From positions 1 through 19,146 of the forward strand of contig CAYOWC010000067.1 of NCBI GenBank assembly GCA_964407525.1: a stretch of 19,146 nt of DNA, in the 5' to 3' direction. Of the stretch, positions 5,896 to 13,407 are shown piece by piece. Origin of the DNA: DUZB01 sp964407525 (GTDB lineage: Bacteria; Desulfobacterota; DSM-4660; Desulfatiglandales; Desulfatiglandaceae). Position 1 is the first letter of the stretch, and each line of letters starts with the position of its first letter. The translations under genes were made by a program, and so were the position numbers. The notes under the pieces were generated by a model. The model had not been told where the DNA came from and did no database searches. It saw only the letters and a list, made by a program, of their open reading frames with translations.

Positions 5896-7320
5896 TTATT
5901 TTTTTCCCTTCATATCATTGATGAGCTTATAAGCAACATAGTATTTGTAAATATTACTGACGTATTGGACGGTTTCCCTGCCGATGAATTTTGCAGCCAC
6001 CACCTCTACATTCCGGAACCAGATATTGGGATCTAGTCCCATGCGTTCGGCCTCCTCGCGCAATTTTGCCACTTTGGCTGGTCCGGCGTTATACGAGGCA
6101 AAGGCAAAGAGCCCTTTATTGAGCTTGTCCATCTTTTCATCCGCGAAATAACGGTCCATCATAAATCGCAGATACTTGGTCCCGGCGTGGATATTGGGTT
6201 CAATTTTTTCTATATTCGGGATATTAACATTTTTGTCCCTGGCGGTTGTGGGCAATATTTGCATGACCCCTACAGCCCCTACATGGCTGCGCTTGCTCTG
6301 ATCGATGGTCGACTCCTGATAGGCAAGGGCCGCCAGCATCAGCCATTCAAAATCATACTGTTTGCCGTATTTTTTGAAAATTGAGATGGTTTGGTCGAAC
6401 TTTGCCAGTTCTTTCTGATCCAGTGACTTCTTGACGTATTTGGTATTCTGCAGATAACGTTTGAAAAGTATGTTGCCCATCAGTGTCCCTTTTTTGTTCT
6501 GTTTGACAAAAACATTGACCACAACCTTGAGCTTTGGCAAGTTTTTCCGCATAGCCCAGGCAATTTTACCGCCGCTGTTGACCTTGACATCACCGTTAAC
6601 CTTGATATGGGTAAAGATCTTTCCCCAAAATGCCGCATTGTGACTGTCCATCGCAATCATGGGAATCAGACCGGCGTTCACCATATCAAGCAGGTCTTCG
6701 TCCTCCAGATTTTCATCGGCAGGGATGATTTTAATCTCCTTTTTTCCATTTTTTTTCAGCTTTTCATTAAGTGCAAGGAGGCTTTCATAATAACTGCTCG
6801 ACTTGCGAACGTGTATCTCCCTGCCCGCAAGGTCGTCTATATGGCTCAGCTTGGGTTCTTTCTCACCTGTTACGACCACCTCGTCAACATTTTCCAACAT
6901 GGGATCGGAAAAATCCACCCGCTTGAGACGCTCAGGGGTGATGGCCAGGTTGCCAACGGCCAGGTCTCCCAGACCTGCCTGAAGATCATCGAGCAACCGG
7001 TGGCGGGCCGTGGGAATAATGACCACGTGGACCTTGAGGTGTTTGTTTTTCAATTTCTTGTTGATCCCTTTTTCAAATTCCCTGAGGTTGTCATGGGAAA
7101 TCCCGCGGGCAGTAGCCCCGTCAAGAAAATAGAAAGTTCTGCTATATGGGACCAGTGCCCGGATAATGCGCGCTTTGACCAATTCATCGTAGTCGCCCAG
7201 GAATTTCTCATTGGTATAAATCCCTCCCAGCTGCTGTCCTGAGTTGGCAGCAGCCGGAGAGAGCATTGTGACCGGGAGAAACAGGATCAGTAAAACAAGA
7301 ATCAGGTTTCGTGAAAGCAT
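5896..7320 (-). CDS. MltF-like lytic murein transglycosylase (SBP_bac_3 + SLT domains)
   Basis: A 474-residue exported protein. Residues 1-26 are a signal peptide (hydrophobic LILVLLILFLP, ending SPAAANSG) without a lipobox cysteine. Residues about 55-300 are a family 3 periplasmic-binding domain (GLGDLAVGNLAITPERLKRV and then DFSDPML are typical). Residues about 315-460 are a soluble lytic transglycosylase domain with catalytic E336 in AYQESTIDQ, then GAVGVMQILPTTA, NIHAGTKYLRFMM and FASYNAGPAKVAKLR. MltF cleaves peptidoglycan glycan strands to 1,6-anhydromuropeptides, and its binding domain senses muropeptides. ATG 7320 with AAGGACGG upstream puts the signal peptide at the N terminus; a start at 7353 would add 11 residues before it. 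It appears to be monocistronic. Confidence 0.88.
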   Translation of the reverse strand: MLSRNLILVLLILFLPVTMLSPAAANSGQQLGGIYTNEKFLGDYDELVKARIIRALVPYSRTFYFLDGATARGISHDNLREFEKGINKKLKNKHLKVHVVIIPTARHRLLDDLQAGLGDLAVGNLAITPERLKRVDFSDPMLENVDEVVVTGEKEPKLSHIDDLAGREIHVRKSSSYYESLLALNEKLKKNGKKEIKIIPADENLEDEDLLDMVNAGLIPMIAMDSHNAAFWGKIFTHIKVNGDVKVNSGGKIAWAMRKNLPKLKVVVNVFVKQNKKGTLMGNILFKRYLQNTKYVKKSLDQKELAKFDQTISIFKKYGKQYDFEWLMLAALAYQESTIDQSKRSHVGAVGVMQILPTTARDKNVNIPNIEKIEPNIHAGTKYLRFMMDRYFADEKMDKLNKGLFAFASYNAGPAKVAKLREEAERMGLDPNIWFRNVEVVAAKFIGRETVQYVSNIYKYYVAYKLINDMKGKK

Positions 7321-7397
7321 TACACCGTCCTTAAATATCAGTGTCACTATCATGATTTTCCTACCACGTTCTTGGCCATTTCAACCTCGGAAGGGAG

Positions 7398-7423
7398 TCT
7401 TCAGTTACTGAAGATATTTTTTT
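7398..7423 (+). terminator. candidate intrinsic terminator with no obvious upstream gene
   Basis: TCTTCAG and CTGAAGA form a perfect 7-bp stem with a TTA loop, followed by TATTTTTTT. The T-tract is on the plus strand, but no plus-strand gene ends here. The stem is AT-rich, so it may be weak. It may stop antisense transcription into the ACT operon leader or belong to an unseen short transcript. Confidence 0.4.
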
Positions 7424-7526
7424 CAAAATGGCACGGGGAAAACCCTGCCACCAAAGACATGTACTGCATTGTCAGCCACCCTGCAAGCCATTTCCGTGAA
7501 AGAAATTTCCATGGTACTTATAAAGA

Positions 7527-7683
7527 TGCAATTAGCTGTTGGCCGTTAGCTATTAGGAATACAATTTCAATGATTTACGGTGAAATAGATCAGCATCAAA
7601 AAGTGATACCTCGGATATAGGCAGAAGCCATGTAAATACTTGAGACCTTTAAGCTAACGGCTGATAGCTAAAAGCTAATTGCA
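7527..7683 (+). mobile_element. MITE-like element, copy A (157 bp)
   Basis: The element begins TGCAATTAGCTGTT and ends with the imperfect inverse AAAGCTAATTGCA. Inside the ends are further mirrored GCCGTTAGCTATTAG and CTAACGGCTGATAGC blocks. It carries no gene. An equally long copy, inverted, lies at 9738-9894. By hand alignment of A to the reverse complement of B I count about 20 mismatches in 157 and no gaps. To the right both copies continue into a similar TTTTTAG...TCACACGAA flank, so the true element is probably longer (to about 7702). A MITE mobilised in trans by an unidentified transposase is the best reading. Confidence 0.8.
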
Positions 7684-7705
7684 GTTTTTAGATTTCACAC
7701 GAAGC

Positions 7706-7734
7706 TTGCCCCCTATTCAAAGCCGTGATAGGAT
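7706..7734 (+). promoter_or_regulatory. candidate sigma-70 promoter of the ACT-UPF0210 operon
   Basis: TTGCCC at 7706-7711 and TAGGAT at 7729-7734 are spaced by 17 bp, ending 34 bp before the GTG start. It lies immediately right of MITE copy A's extended flank. Confidence 0.4.
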
Positions 7735-7768
7735 AAAAAAGGTAATTTCAAACAGAGGAGGCGGAATA

Positions 7769-8353
7769 GTGACGAAGAAAAAAACGCGTTATGCCATCAC
7801 AGTGATGTGTGAAGACCGCGTGGGACTTGTAGCCCGTTTTACGGGGGCCATCACCCGGCTTGGGGGAAATATTGAGGACCTGGACCAGACTGTGCGCTTG
7901 GGCTATTTCATCATAACTTTGATGGCGATCTTTGAACATGGACAGGACGCAGAACTGGTGCAGGCCGAACTGGAAAAATCAGGGGGAACAGAAACATTGG
8001 CAGTAAGTGTACTTCCCCGTCAGAATGATCCGGGGCCACCCCCTGTTCAAGGCGAACCATTCGTGTTGATCGTGTCAGGCAAAGACGCACCCGGAATTTT
8101 CGCAGCAGTCACAAACTCCCTGGCGGAAAGAACCATCAATGTGGAAAACCTCATCTGCCGTACAGGGAACGATCTATTTACTATCACAGGGGATCTCACC
8201 GTTCCGGAAGAAGTAAATCTCAACGCCCTTCGATCAAATATTATGAAAATTCTCGCGGAAAGAGAGGTGACGGTAACCCTGATGCACGGAGACATTTTTG
8301 CCGCGACCAGCCGGATCTCCATGCCTGCGGCTCACACAGGAGGAAAACAATGA
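7769..8353 (+). CDS. tandem ACT-domain protein (glycine cleavage regulator-like, GcvR type)
   Basis: A 194-residue protein of two ACT domains. ACT1 spans about residues 8-83 (YAITVMCEDRVGLVARFTGAI followed by GGNIEDLDQTV). ACT2 spans about 97-175 (FVLIVSGKDAPGIFAAVTNSL, then NVENLICR). A proline-rich linker (PGPPPVQG) joins them. ACT domains bind small ligands, usually amino acids, and regulate enzymes; there is no catalytic or DNA-binding domain here. GTG 7769 is chosen because GAGGAGG lies seven bases upstream and the ACT fold starts right after it. An ATG at 7679 would add 30 residues of non-domain sequence reaching into the MITE. The stop overlaps the next gene's start as ATGA. Known families often place such a protein beside UPF0210, so it is likely its regulator. 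Confidence 0.85.
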   Translation: MTKKKTRYAITVMCEDRVGLVARFTGAITRLGGNIEDLDQTVRLGYFIITLMAIFEHGQDAELVQAELEKSGGTETLAVSVLPRQNDPGPPPVQGEPFVLIVSGKDAPGIFAAVTNSLAERTINVENLICRTGNDLFTITGDLTVPEEVNLNALRSNIMKILAEREVTVTLMHGDIFAATSRISMPAAHTGGKQ

Positions 8354-9723
8354 TCCTGAATGAAGATATCCTGGCAACGGTTCGCATGTTCCGAGAGGAA
8401 CATCTCGATGTTCGAACCGTCACCCTGGGCATAAATATCGCGGATTGCGTATCCCAGGACACGACAGAGTTCTGCGATATGGTAAGATCGAAAATTCAGC
8501 GGGTTGCAAGCCCTCTTGTTCCGGTCTGCGATCGAATTTCCGACCGTTATGGGATCCCCATTGTAAACAAACGAATTGCCATCTCCCCCATCGGATCCAT
8601 TTCAGGTCACATGGACTCAAAAGGTCTTTATGAAATTGGCAGGACACTTGATGAAGTAGCAAAGCTCGTGAGTGTGGACCTTCTCGGCGGTTATACAGCC
8701 CTGGTGCACAAAGGCGCCACACCCGGCGAGGAGCGGCTATTGGAAAGTCTGCCCGAAGTTCTTTCGAAAACGGAAAGGGTATGTGGATCTGTCAATGTAG
8801 CCACCTCAAAAGCCGGAATTAATATGGATGCCATATTAAAGCTGGGCCGTATTATCAAATTAACGGCAGAAAAGAGCGCCGACACGGACGGATTTGCGTG
8901 TGCAAAACTCTGTATCTTCGCCAATATGCCTGAAGACAATCCGTTTATGGCCGGTGCATACCTCGGTTTCGGGGAATCCGACGCAGTTATTCATGTGGGA
9001 GTCAGTGGCCCCGGCGTTGTCAAAAGAGCCGTGGAACGGTTACGCGAACAGGAACCTGATCCGGACTTGCAGAAACTGGCAAATACCATCAAACAGACCG
9101 CGTTTCGAGTATCCAGGGTGGGAGAACTGGTTGGAAGGGAAGTGGCCAAAGGCGTGGGAGTTGCCTTTGGAGGTATCGATCTCTCCCTGGCGCCAACCCC
9201 CAAGATGGGAGATTCCGTAGGTGAAATTCTACAGGCCATGGGGATCTCCAAAATAGGCGCCCCTGGCAGTACAGCAGCCGTTGCCATGCTCAACGACGCC
9301 GTGAAGAAAGGGGGACTCTTCGCATCATCCTCCGTTGGGGGAATGAGCGGAGCCTTTATCCCGGTGGCAGAAGACAGGGCACTGGCGGAAGCAGCGGCCA
9401 ATGGAAGCCTTTCCATCGAAAAGCTTGAAGCCATGACCTCGGTCTGTTCGGTGGGGTTGGACATGGTATGTATTCCAGGCGATACGGATTCAGACACCAT
9501 AAGTGCACTCATCGCCGATGAAATGGCCATCGGAGTCATCAACAACAAGACCACCGCAACACGCCTGATTCCCGTTCCGGGAAAAAAACCGGGGGAATGG
9601 GTCCACTGGGGAGGACTTTTCGGATCTTCTCCCGTCATGGAGATCCGGGCAGCTGGTTCTTCCAGCGCTTTTGTCAGGTGCGGGGGCCGCATACCGGCAC
9701 CGGTTCATTCGTTTAAGAATTAA
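8350..9723 (+). CDS. UPF0210 (DUF711, PFL-like) family protein
   Basis: A 457-residue protein of the conserved UPF0210/DUF711 family, at about the family's usual full length. Recognisable stretches include VRTVTLGINIADC near residue 21, KRIAISPIGSISG near 74, VSVDLLGGYTALVHKGAT near 107, FANMPEDNPFMAGAYLGFGE near 190 and SLAPTPKMGDSVGEILQAMG near 279. The family adopts a fold related to pyruvate formate-lyase, but its biochemical function is not established; I do not assign one. It has AGGAGG upstream and a 4-bp ATGA overlap with the ACT gene, so the two are translationally coupled. MITE copy B begins within a few bases of its TAA, so there is no normal downstream region. The gene is intact. 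Confidence 0.88.
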   Translation: MILNEDILATVRMFREEHLDVRTVTLGINIADCVSQDTTEFCDMVRSKIQRVASPLVPVCDRISDRYGIPIVNKRIAISPIGSISGHMDSKGLYEIGRTLDEVAKLVSVDLLGGYTALVHKGATPGEERLLESLPEVLSKTERVCGSVNVATSKAGINMDAILKLGRIIKLTAEKSADTDGFACAKLCIFANMPEDNPFMAGAYLGFGESDAVIHVGVSGPGVVKRAVERLREQEPDPDLQKLANTIKQTAFRVSRVGELVGREVAKGVGVAFGGIDLSLAPTPKMGDSVGEILQAMGISKIGAPGSTAAVAMLNDAVKKGGLFASSSVGGMSGAFIPVAEDRALAEAAANGSLSIEKLEAMTSVCSVGLDMVCIPGDTDSDTISALIADEMAIGVINNKTTATRLIPVPGKKPGEWVHWGGLFGSSPVMEIRAAGSSSAFVRCGGRIPAPVHSFKN

Positions 9724-9737
9724 TGTCACCTAAAAGC

Positions 9738-9894
9738 TGCAATTAGCTGTTAGCTATTCGCCGTTAGCTTAAAGGTCTCAAGTATTTGCATTGCCTCTGT
9801 TTATATTCGAGGCATCACTTTTTGATGCTGACCTATTTCATAGTAACTGGTCGAAATTGTATTCCTAATAGCTAACGGCTAAGCGCTAATTGCA
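9738..9894 (-). mobile_element. MITE-like element, copy B (157 bp), inverted relative to copy A
   Basis: It has the same length as the copy at 7527-7683 and aligns without gaps to its reverse complement (about 87% by eye). The terminal TGCAATTAGC is present at both ends. The outer flanks extend the inverted symmetry: TGTCACCTAAAAGC at 9724-9737 mirrors TTTTTTAGGTGTCA at 9895-9908. The full unit is therefore probably about 9724-9910. A central hairpin with GCATCA and TGATGC arms is shared. It starts directly after the UPF0210 stop codon. Confidence 0.8.
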
Positions 9895-10021
9895 TTTTTT
9901 AGGTGTCACACGAATAAAAGCGGTTATAGAGAAGGATAGAGGGGAAGAGAGAAGAAGATGAGCGATAAAACCATGCGAGCGGTTATTACGGGCGTCCTTA
10001 AGACAAACCCGGAGGCTCCCA

Positions 10022-10571
10022 GTGATTCAAGTACTTATTGTGGACGACTCATCCACGGCGAGGTTACTCATTGAAAAGATGTTGGAGCTGGACCCGGAAA
10101 TACAAGTGGTGGGCACCGCAGCGAGCGGCCGTAAAGCGTTGGAGATGGTAGAAAAATTCAAGCCCGATCTTATCACCATGGACATAAAAATGCCGGACAT
10201 GAACGGGCTGGAAGCCACAAAAGCTTATTATGGGTCGCCATCCGACACCTATCCTGATTGTTGCAACCCACTCGGATTCGCCCAAACTCAATGTGGCCTT
10301 TGAAGCTATGAAAACGGGAGTATTGGAAGTAGTCGCCAAACGAAAAAACTTTGGTGAATCAAGGACTTCCGGGTGGCAAGCCACGGGGTATCGGTCGTCA
10401 TTCCGGCGAAGGCCGGAATCCAGGACCAAACTTTGCTGGATCCCGGATCGATGTCCGGGATGACTCGACGCGGCAAGCCGCGGGGTATTTACCCTAAGAG
10501 AGAATAAAATAAAGTCCATGGCTGGCGTTTTACCCCAGAAGCTTCGCGAAAAATATGAGGAAAAAGTTTAA
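10022..10571 (+). pseudogene. cheB-like receiver gene, frameshifted and interrupted
   Basis: GTG 10022 (with GGAG upstream) opens a frame reading IQVLIVDDSSTARLLIEKML and then KPDLITMDIKMPDMNGLEAT. This is a CheB-type receiver with DD at residues 8-9 and phospho-Asp in MDIKMP. After GLEATKA the frame is lost. The next base-shifted frame continues the family sequence from about 10228: MGRHPTPILIVATHSDSPKL, then NVAFEAMKTGVLEVVAK. One extra T in GCTTATTATGGG explains the first shift. Near 10356 a second disruption leads into a palindromic repeat. After it, KIKSMAGVLPQKLREKYEEK resumes the linker (to TAA 10569-10571). The methylesterase catalytic domain is absent. Calling the parent cheB rests on the THSDSPKLNVAFEAMK linker; another CheB-like receiver is possible. 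Confidence 0.7.
10375..10488. repeat. palindromic repeat block inserted in the cheB-like gene
   Basis: GGCAAGCCACGGGGTAT at 10375-10391 recurs as a direct repeat with one change at 10472-10488. Between the copies are nested inverted arms: GTCATTCCGG (10397-10406) against CCGGGATGAC (10455-10464), and GGAATCCAG (10415-10423) against CTGGATCC (10436-10443). The core resembles the widespread proteobacterial dispersed palindrome that contains CGTCATTCCGGC...GGAATCCAG. The unit separates two parts of the cheB-like reading frame. Confidence 0.65.
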
Positions 10572-10965
10572 CCTTTCTTCACTTCCTTTCTTCCTTGCCT
10601 GCTCAACACATGGAGAACATCATCCATTCCCGGGGCATCCCCCAATCGTCTTCCTATTTCCGCTGAGATATCCGACGAAAATACGAATGAGAAAGAAAGA
10701 AAATCCGCAGAAATTTCGGTTCAAATAGAGTTCAAGTTTTATGGACAATTAGCCGATAATAATTGACAAAAGCATTGACTCTCTTTAGTCAGGTCTATAT
10801 TCTCAGGTAGAGTTGTTAATATTGTGTTTTACTCATTAAAAATTGCTTCATCGGGAGCGCCAATATCACTGAAAGCTCCCCAGGAAAAGGGCTTTCAAGA
10901 AAAATATGGAATAGCAGACCTCGTTACAACGCATAAAACAAGAAACTCGCAAGGAGGAGCAGTGG
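10572..10965. other. long leader region upstream of the signalling cluster
   Basis: This 394-bp stretch has no credible gene on either strand. It holds a candidate promoter (10775-10803) and, near 10870-10900, GAAAGC and GCTTTC arms around a purine-rich loop. No known riboswitch consensus, including the c-di-GMP classes, was recognised. The candidate promoter would give a 5' untranslated region of roughly 150 bases. Confidence 0.4.
10775..10803 (+). promoter_or_regulatory. candidate sigma-70 promoter for the signalling cluster
   Basis: TTGACT at 10775-10780 and TATTCT at 10798-10803 are spaced by 17 bp. A second TTGACA lies at 10763-10768. Only a box match supports it. Confidence 0.4.
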
Positions 10966-11898
10966 ATGAATGAGAAGATATTAGTCGTAGACGATGAAGC
11001 TGATATTCTGAAGTTGCTTTCAACTATTCTGGCGGGTGAAAATTATGAAGTATCCACAGCCGTGGACGGGCAGCAAGGTATGGATCGATTTAAGGAATTC
11101 GATCCTGATCTTGTTATCACCGATATGAAGATGCCCCGAAAAAACGGTCTTGAATTGCTCAGGGAAATCAAAGAATCAGGGTCCCATGTAGACGTCATGA
11201 TTCTCACGGGGCACAGTGACGAGGCCACAGCTATCGAATGCCTTAGAAACGGCGCCTACGATTACCTTTTTAAACCCCTTGAAGATATTGATGTCCTGCT
11301 CACTGCAATTGAAAGGGCTCTCCAAAAAAGGACTCTTGAAACAAAGAACAGACACCTGATGACGCAGTTGGAGGAAATGGTTATTAGAGATCCGTTGACG
11401 GGACTTTATAACCACCGTCAGTTGCAGATCTGTCTGGACGAGGAGATTATCCGTTCAAAGAGGTATGGCCATACATTCTGCATCCTGATGCTGGACATCG
11501 ACCATTTCAAAGCGGTTAATGATACCTACGGCCATCTGTTTGGGGACCATGTTCTCAAGAAAATGGGTGAAATATTAGTCCGAAAAGTCCGATCGGCCGA
11601 TCGGACTTTTCGCTATGGGGGCGAAGAATTCATTCTCGTTATGCCTGAAACTTCCCGGAAAGAGGCTGTTTCAGTCGCAGAGAGGCTTATGGAGGCCGTA
11701 AAAAGTCACCTTTTTGAGTGCGACGGGCATCAGGCCAAAATTACCATCAGCATGGGGGGGGCATTTTATCCGGCGCAATCTGAAGATAAAACAGCATTGA
11801 TCAATTTCGCAGACAAAGCCCTTTACCAGGCCAAAGAAAATGGAAGGGATCGGTTTGTTTTGAGTTTCGAAAAAAGCGCAGGGGTATCCCGGATATAA
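10966..11898 (+). CDS. response regulator with GGDEF diguanylate cyclase output domain
   Basis: A 310-residue protein. Residues 4-120 are a CheY-like receiver: D9/D10 in LVVDDE, phospho-acceptor D53 in VITDMKMP, T81 in LTGHSD and K103 in FKPL. A short helical linker (about 115-138) leads to a GGDEF domain at about 140-300. This has RDPLTGLYNHRQL, DIDHFKAVNDTYGH and the active GGEEF signature at 218-222. An RSAD inhibitory I-site (209-212) lies five residues before it. Predicted role: phosphorylation-controlled synthesis of c-di-GMP with product inhibition, cytoplasmic, of WspR/PleD type. AGGAGG lies a few bases before ATG 10966. It is the first gene of a co-directional series. Its receiver resembles that of the hybrid kinase at 16527, so one may derive from the other. 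Confidence 0.92.
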   Translation: MNEKILVVDDEADILKLLSTILAGENYEVSTAVDGQQGMDRFKEFDPDLVITDMKMPRKNGLELLREIKESGSHVDVMILTGHSDEATAIECLRNGAYDYLFKPLEDIDVLLTAIERALQKRTLETKNRHLMTQLEEMVIRDPLTGLYNHRQLQICLDEEIIRSKRYGHTFCILMLDIDHFKAVNDTYGHLFGDHVLKKMGEILVRKVRSADRTFRYGGEEFILVMPETSRKEAVSVAERLMEAVKSHLFECDGHQAKITISMGGAFYPAQSEDKTALINFADKALYQAKENGRDRFVLSFEKSAGVSRI

Positions 11899-11944
11899 AG
11901 ATTTGGGCAGGCCCTTCACAACCAACCAAAGGGGGAATTCAAAG

Positions 11945-13396
11945 GTGGGAACCATCAACCGGGTTGTCATAGTTGTATCGATTTCATTTGCACTGGTTTT
12001 TGATCTATTTTGCTTTTCCATACATGCAAAAGATCCGGAATTCCCCGGTGGCGGTACGGAAAATTCTGTTCGGTCCCTTACCCTGGAGGAATGTCTGGAT
12101 ATCACCCTTAGAAAAAACCGGCGGCGGCTGGTAGCCAAATCCTCCGTAGAGATCGCTGAAGCCCAGTACCGTCAAGCCCAGTCCGCCTACTGGCCTCAAA
12201 TGTCATTCGGGATGAACGCCACCCGATTGGACGAGAATCCCAATTTTATTTTTCCCGAATCCACATCCGTTTACACCATTTCGGGCCTCGCACCGGTTCC
12301 GGTACAGGCGACCGTCGCTGTTCCAGAAACAGAAATAAAACTCATGGATCGGGATTCTCTCATCAGTTCTCTCGATGTTGTCTATCCCGTCTATATGGGG
12401 GGAAAGCGGGCTGCCGTATCAAAGCAGGCCAGAATCGGGGTTGATGCTGCGAAAGAATCGGCAAAACGAACCGATCTTCAGCTCGTTTTTGATGTCAAGC
12501 GCCTGTATTATGGCGCCGTGCTGGCGACAAATCTTCACAAGCTCGGTCGGGAAACGCTGGATCGATTCCTGGTGACACTTAAGTTAACCGAAATGCTTTA
12601 TAAATCAGGTACAGGGACCGTTAAGAAAACCGACTATCTTCGTACCCGTGTCATTGTATCCACCATTCGCTCATCCCTTGCGCTCCTGACCTCCAACGAA
12701 GAATTGACAAAAGTCGCACTTGCCAACGCCATGGGGTTGGACTGGCGCCAACGCGTTGAACCTGCCCCAGGGGAAATCCCCTTTGACCCCGCAGGGGTTG
12801 AACTCAACAAACTCGTCGCCAATGCCTATCAATTTAATCCGGACTGGTCCAGGTTTAAACTTGGCCTTGAAGCCGCCGAGGCCAAAATCAAGGAAGCCCG
12901 AAGCGGGCATTTTCCAAAGGTCGTTCTTACCGGGAGTCTAAACCGCATCGATAATGCCTACAACCAGGGGCTCATGACCGATGAAAACAAAAATTCCTGG
13001 GCCGTCGGCATTGGTCTCCAAATCCCCATTTTTTCGGGGTTTCGCACCCAAAATGAGATCAGGGAAGCAATGGCGCGGCTTGAGAAAATTAAACAGGAAA
13101 AGTTGCTGTTCGGTGAAGGCCTTGCCCTCCAGGTAAAGAATTCGTTTCTTCAGATGGCGCGCGCCGAGGAGCAGGTAAAAACCACCCGGGATTCCCTTTC
13201 ATCAGCCCGGGAAAACCGGAAACTTAACGTTCGCGCCTATCAAAACGAACTGGTAGGGACCAAGGATGTCATTGAAGCGCAGCTTCTTGAACCCTTTATC
13301 AATGCTCAGTACTTAAAAGCGCGCCACGATCACGCCGTTACCCGGGCAAGACTGGATTTCATCATCGGAAAGGTGATCCTGAAACCATTTCAATAA
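11945..13396 (+). CDS. TolC-family outer-membrane efflux/secretion channel protein
   Basis: A 483-residue exported protein with a signal peptide (VVIVVSISFALVFDLFCF then SIHAKDPEF). After it comes the TolC/OEP hallmark SLTLEECLDITLRKNRRRLV and the coiled repeat AEAQYRQAQSAYWPQMSFGM. The second half repeats the theme near residues 297-345 (ANAYQFNPDWSRFKLGLEAA, then AKIKEARSGHFPKVVLTGSL) and ends with long amphipathic helices. The length fits the family. GTG 11945 is chosen over an upstream TTG at 11903 because GGGGGA precedes it and the signal peptide follows at once. It lies 46 bp after the GGDEF gene and 11 bp before the PhnD-like gene. No membrane-fusion or inner-membrane pump gene is adjacent, so the cargo is unknown; it may use a pump encoded elsewhere. 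Confidence 0.87.
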   Translation: MGTINRVVIVVSISFALVFDLFCFSIHAKDPEFPGGGTENSVRSLTLEECLDITLRKNRRRLVAKSSVEIAEAQYRQAQSAYWPQMSFGMNATRLDENPNFIFPESTSVYTISGLAPVPVQATVAVPETEIKLMDRDSLISSLDVVYPVYMGGKRAAVSKQARIGVDAAKESAKRTDLQLVFDVKRLYYGAVLATNLHKLGRETLDRFLVTLKLTEMLYKSGTGTVKKTDYLRTRVIVSTIRSSLALLTSNEELTKVALANAMGLDWRQRVEPAPGEIPFDPAGVELNKLVANAYQFNPDWSRFKLGLEAAEAKIKEARSGHFPKVVLTGSLNRIDNAYNQGLMTDENKNSWAVGIGLQIPIFSGFRTQNEIREAMARLEKIKQEKLLFGEGLALQVKNSFLQMARAEEQVKTTRDSLSSARENRKLNVRAYQNELVGTKDVIEAQLLEPFINAQYLKARHDHAVTRARLDFIIGKVILKPFQ

Positions 13397-13407
13397 GGGG
13401 TCGTTTC

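Noticed and set aside
7372..7620. 82-residue plus-strand frame upstream of the ACT gene
   Set aside because: It has no domain or ribosome-binding site and runs into MITE copy A.
8991..9692. 233-residue minus-strand frame
   Set aside because: It is antisense to the UPF0210 gene, with biased composition and no domain.
9958..10074. 38-codon frame starting MSDKTMRAVITGVLK, just before the cheB-like start
   Set aside because: It has a purine-rich upstream region, but its second half is simply an alternate frame of the receiver gene and no family is recognised. A leader peptide cannot be excluded.
10064..10519. 151-residue minus-strand frame
   Set aside because: It is antisense to the broken cheB-like gene and the palindromic repeat. 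Such repeats commonly yield false frames.
10860..10905. possible riboswitch upstream of the GGDEF gene
   Set aside because: The GAAAGC/GCTTTC hairpin lacks the conserved bases of the c-di-GMP riboswitch classes and of other riboswitches I know.
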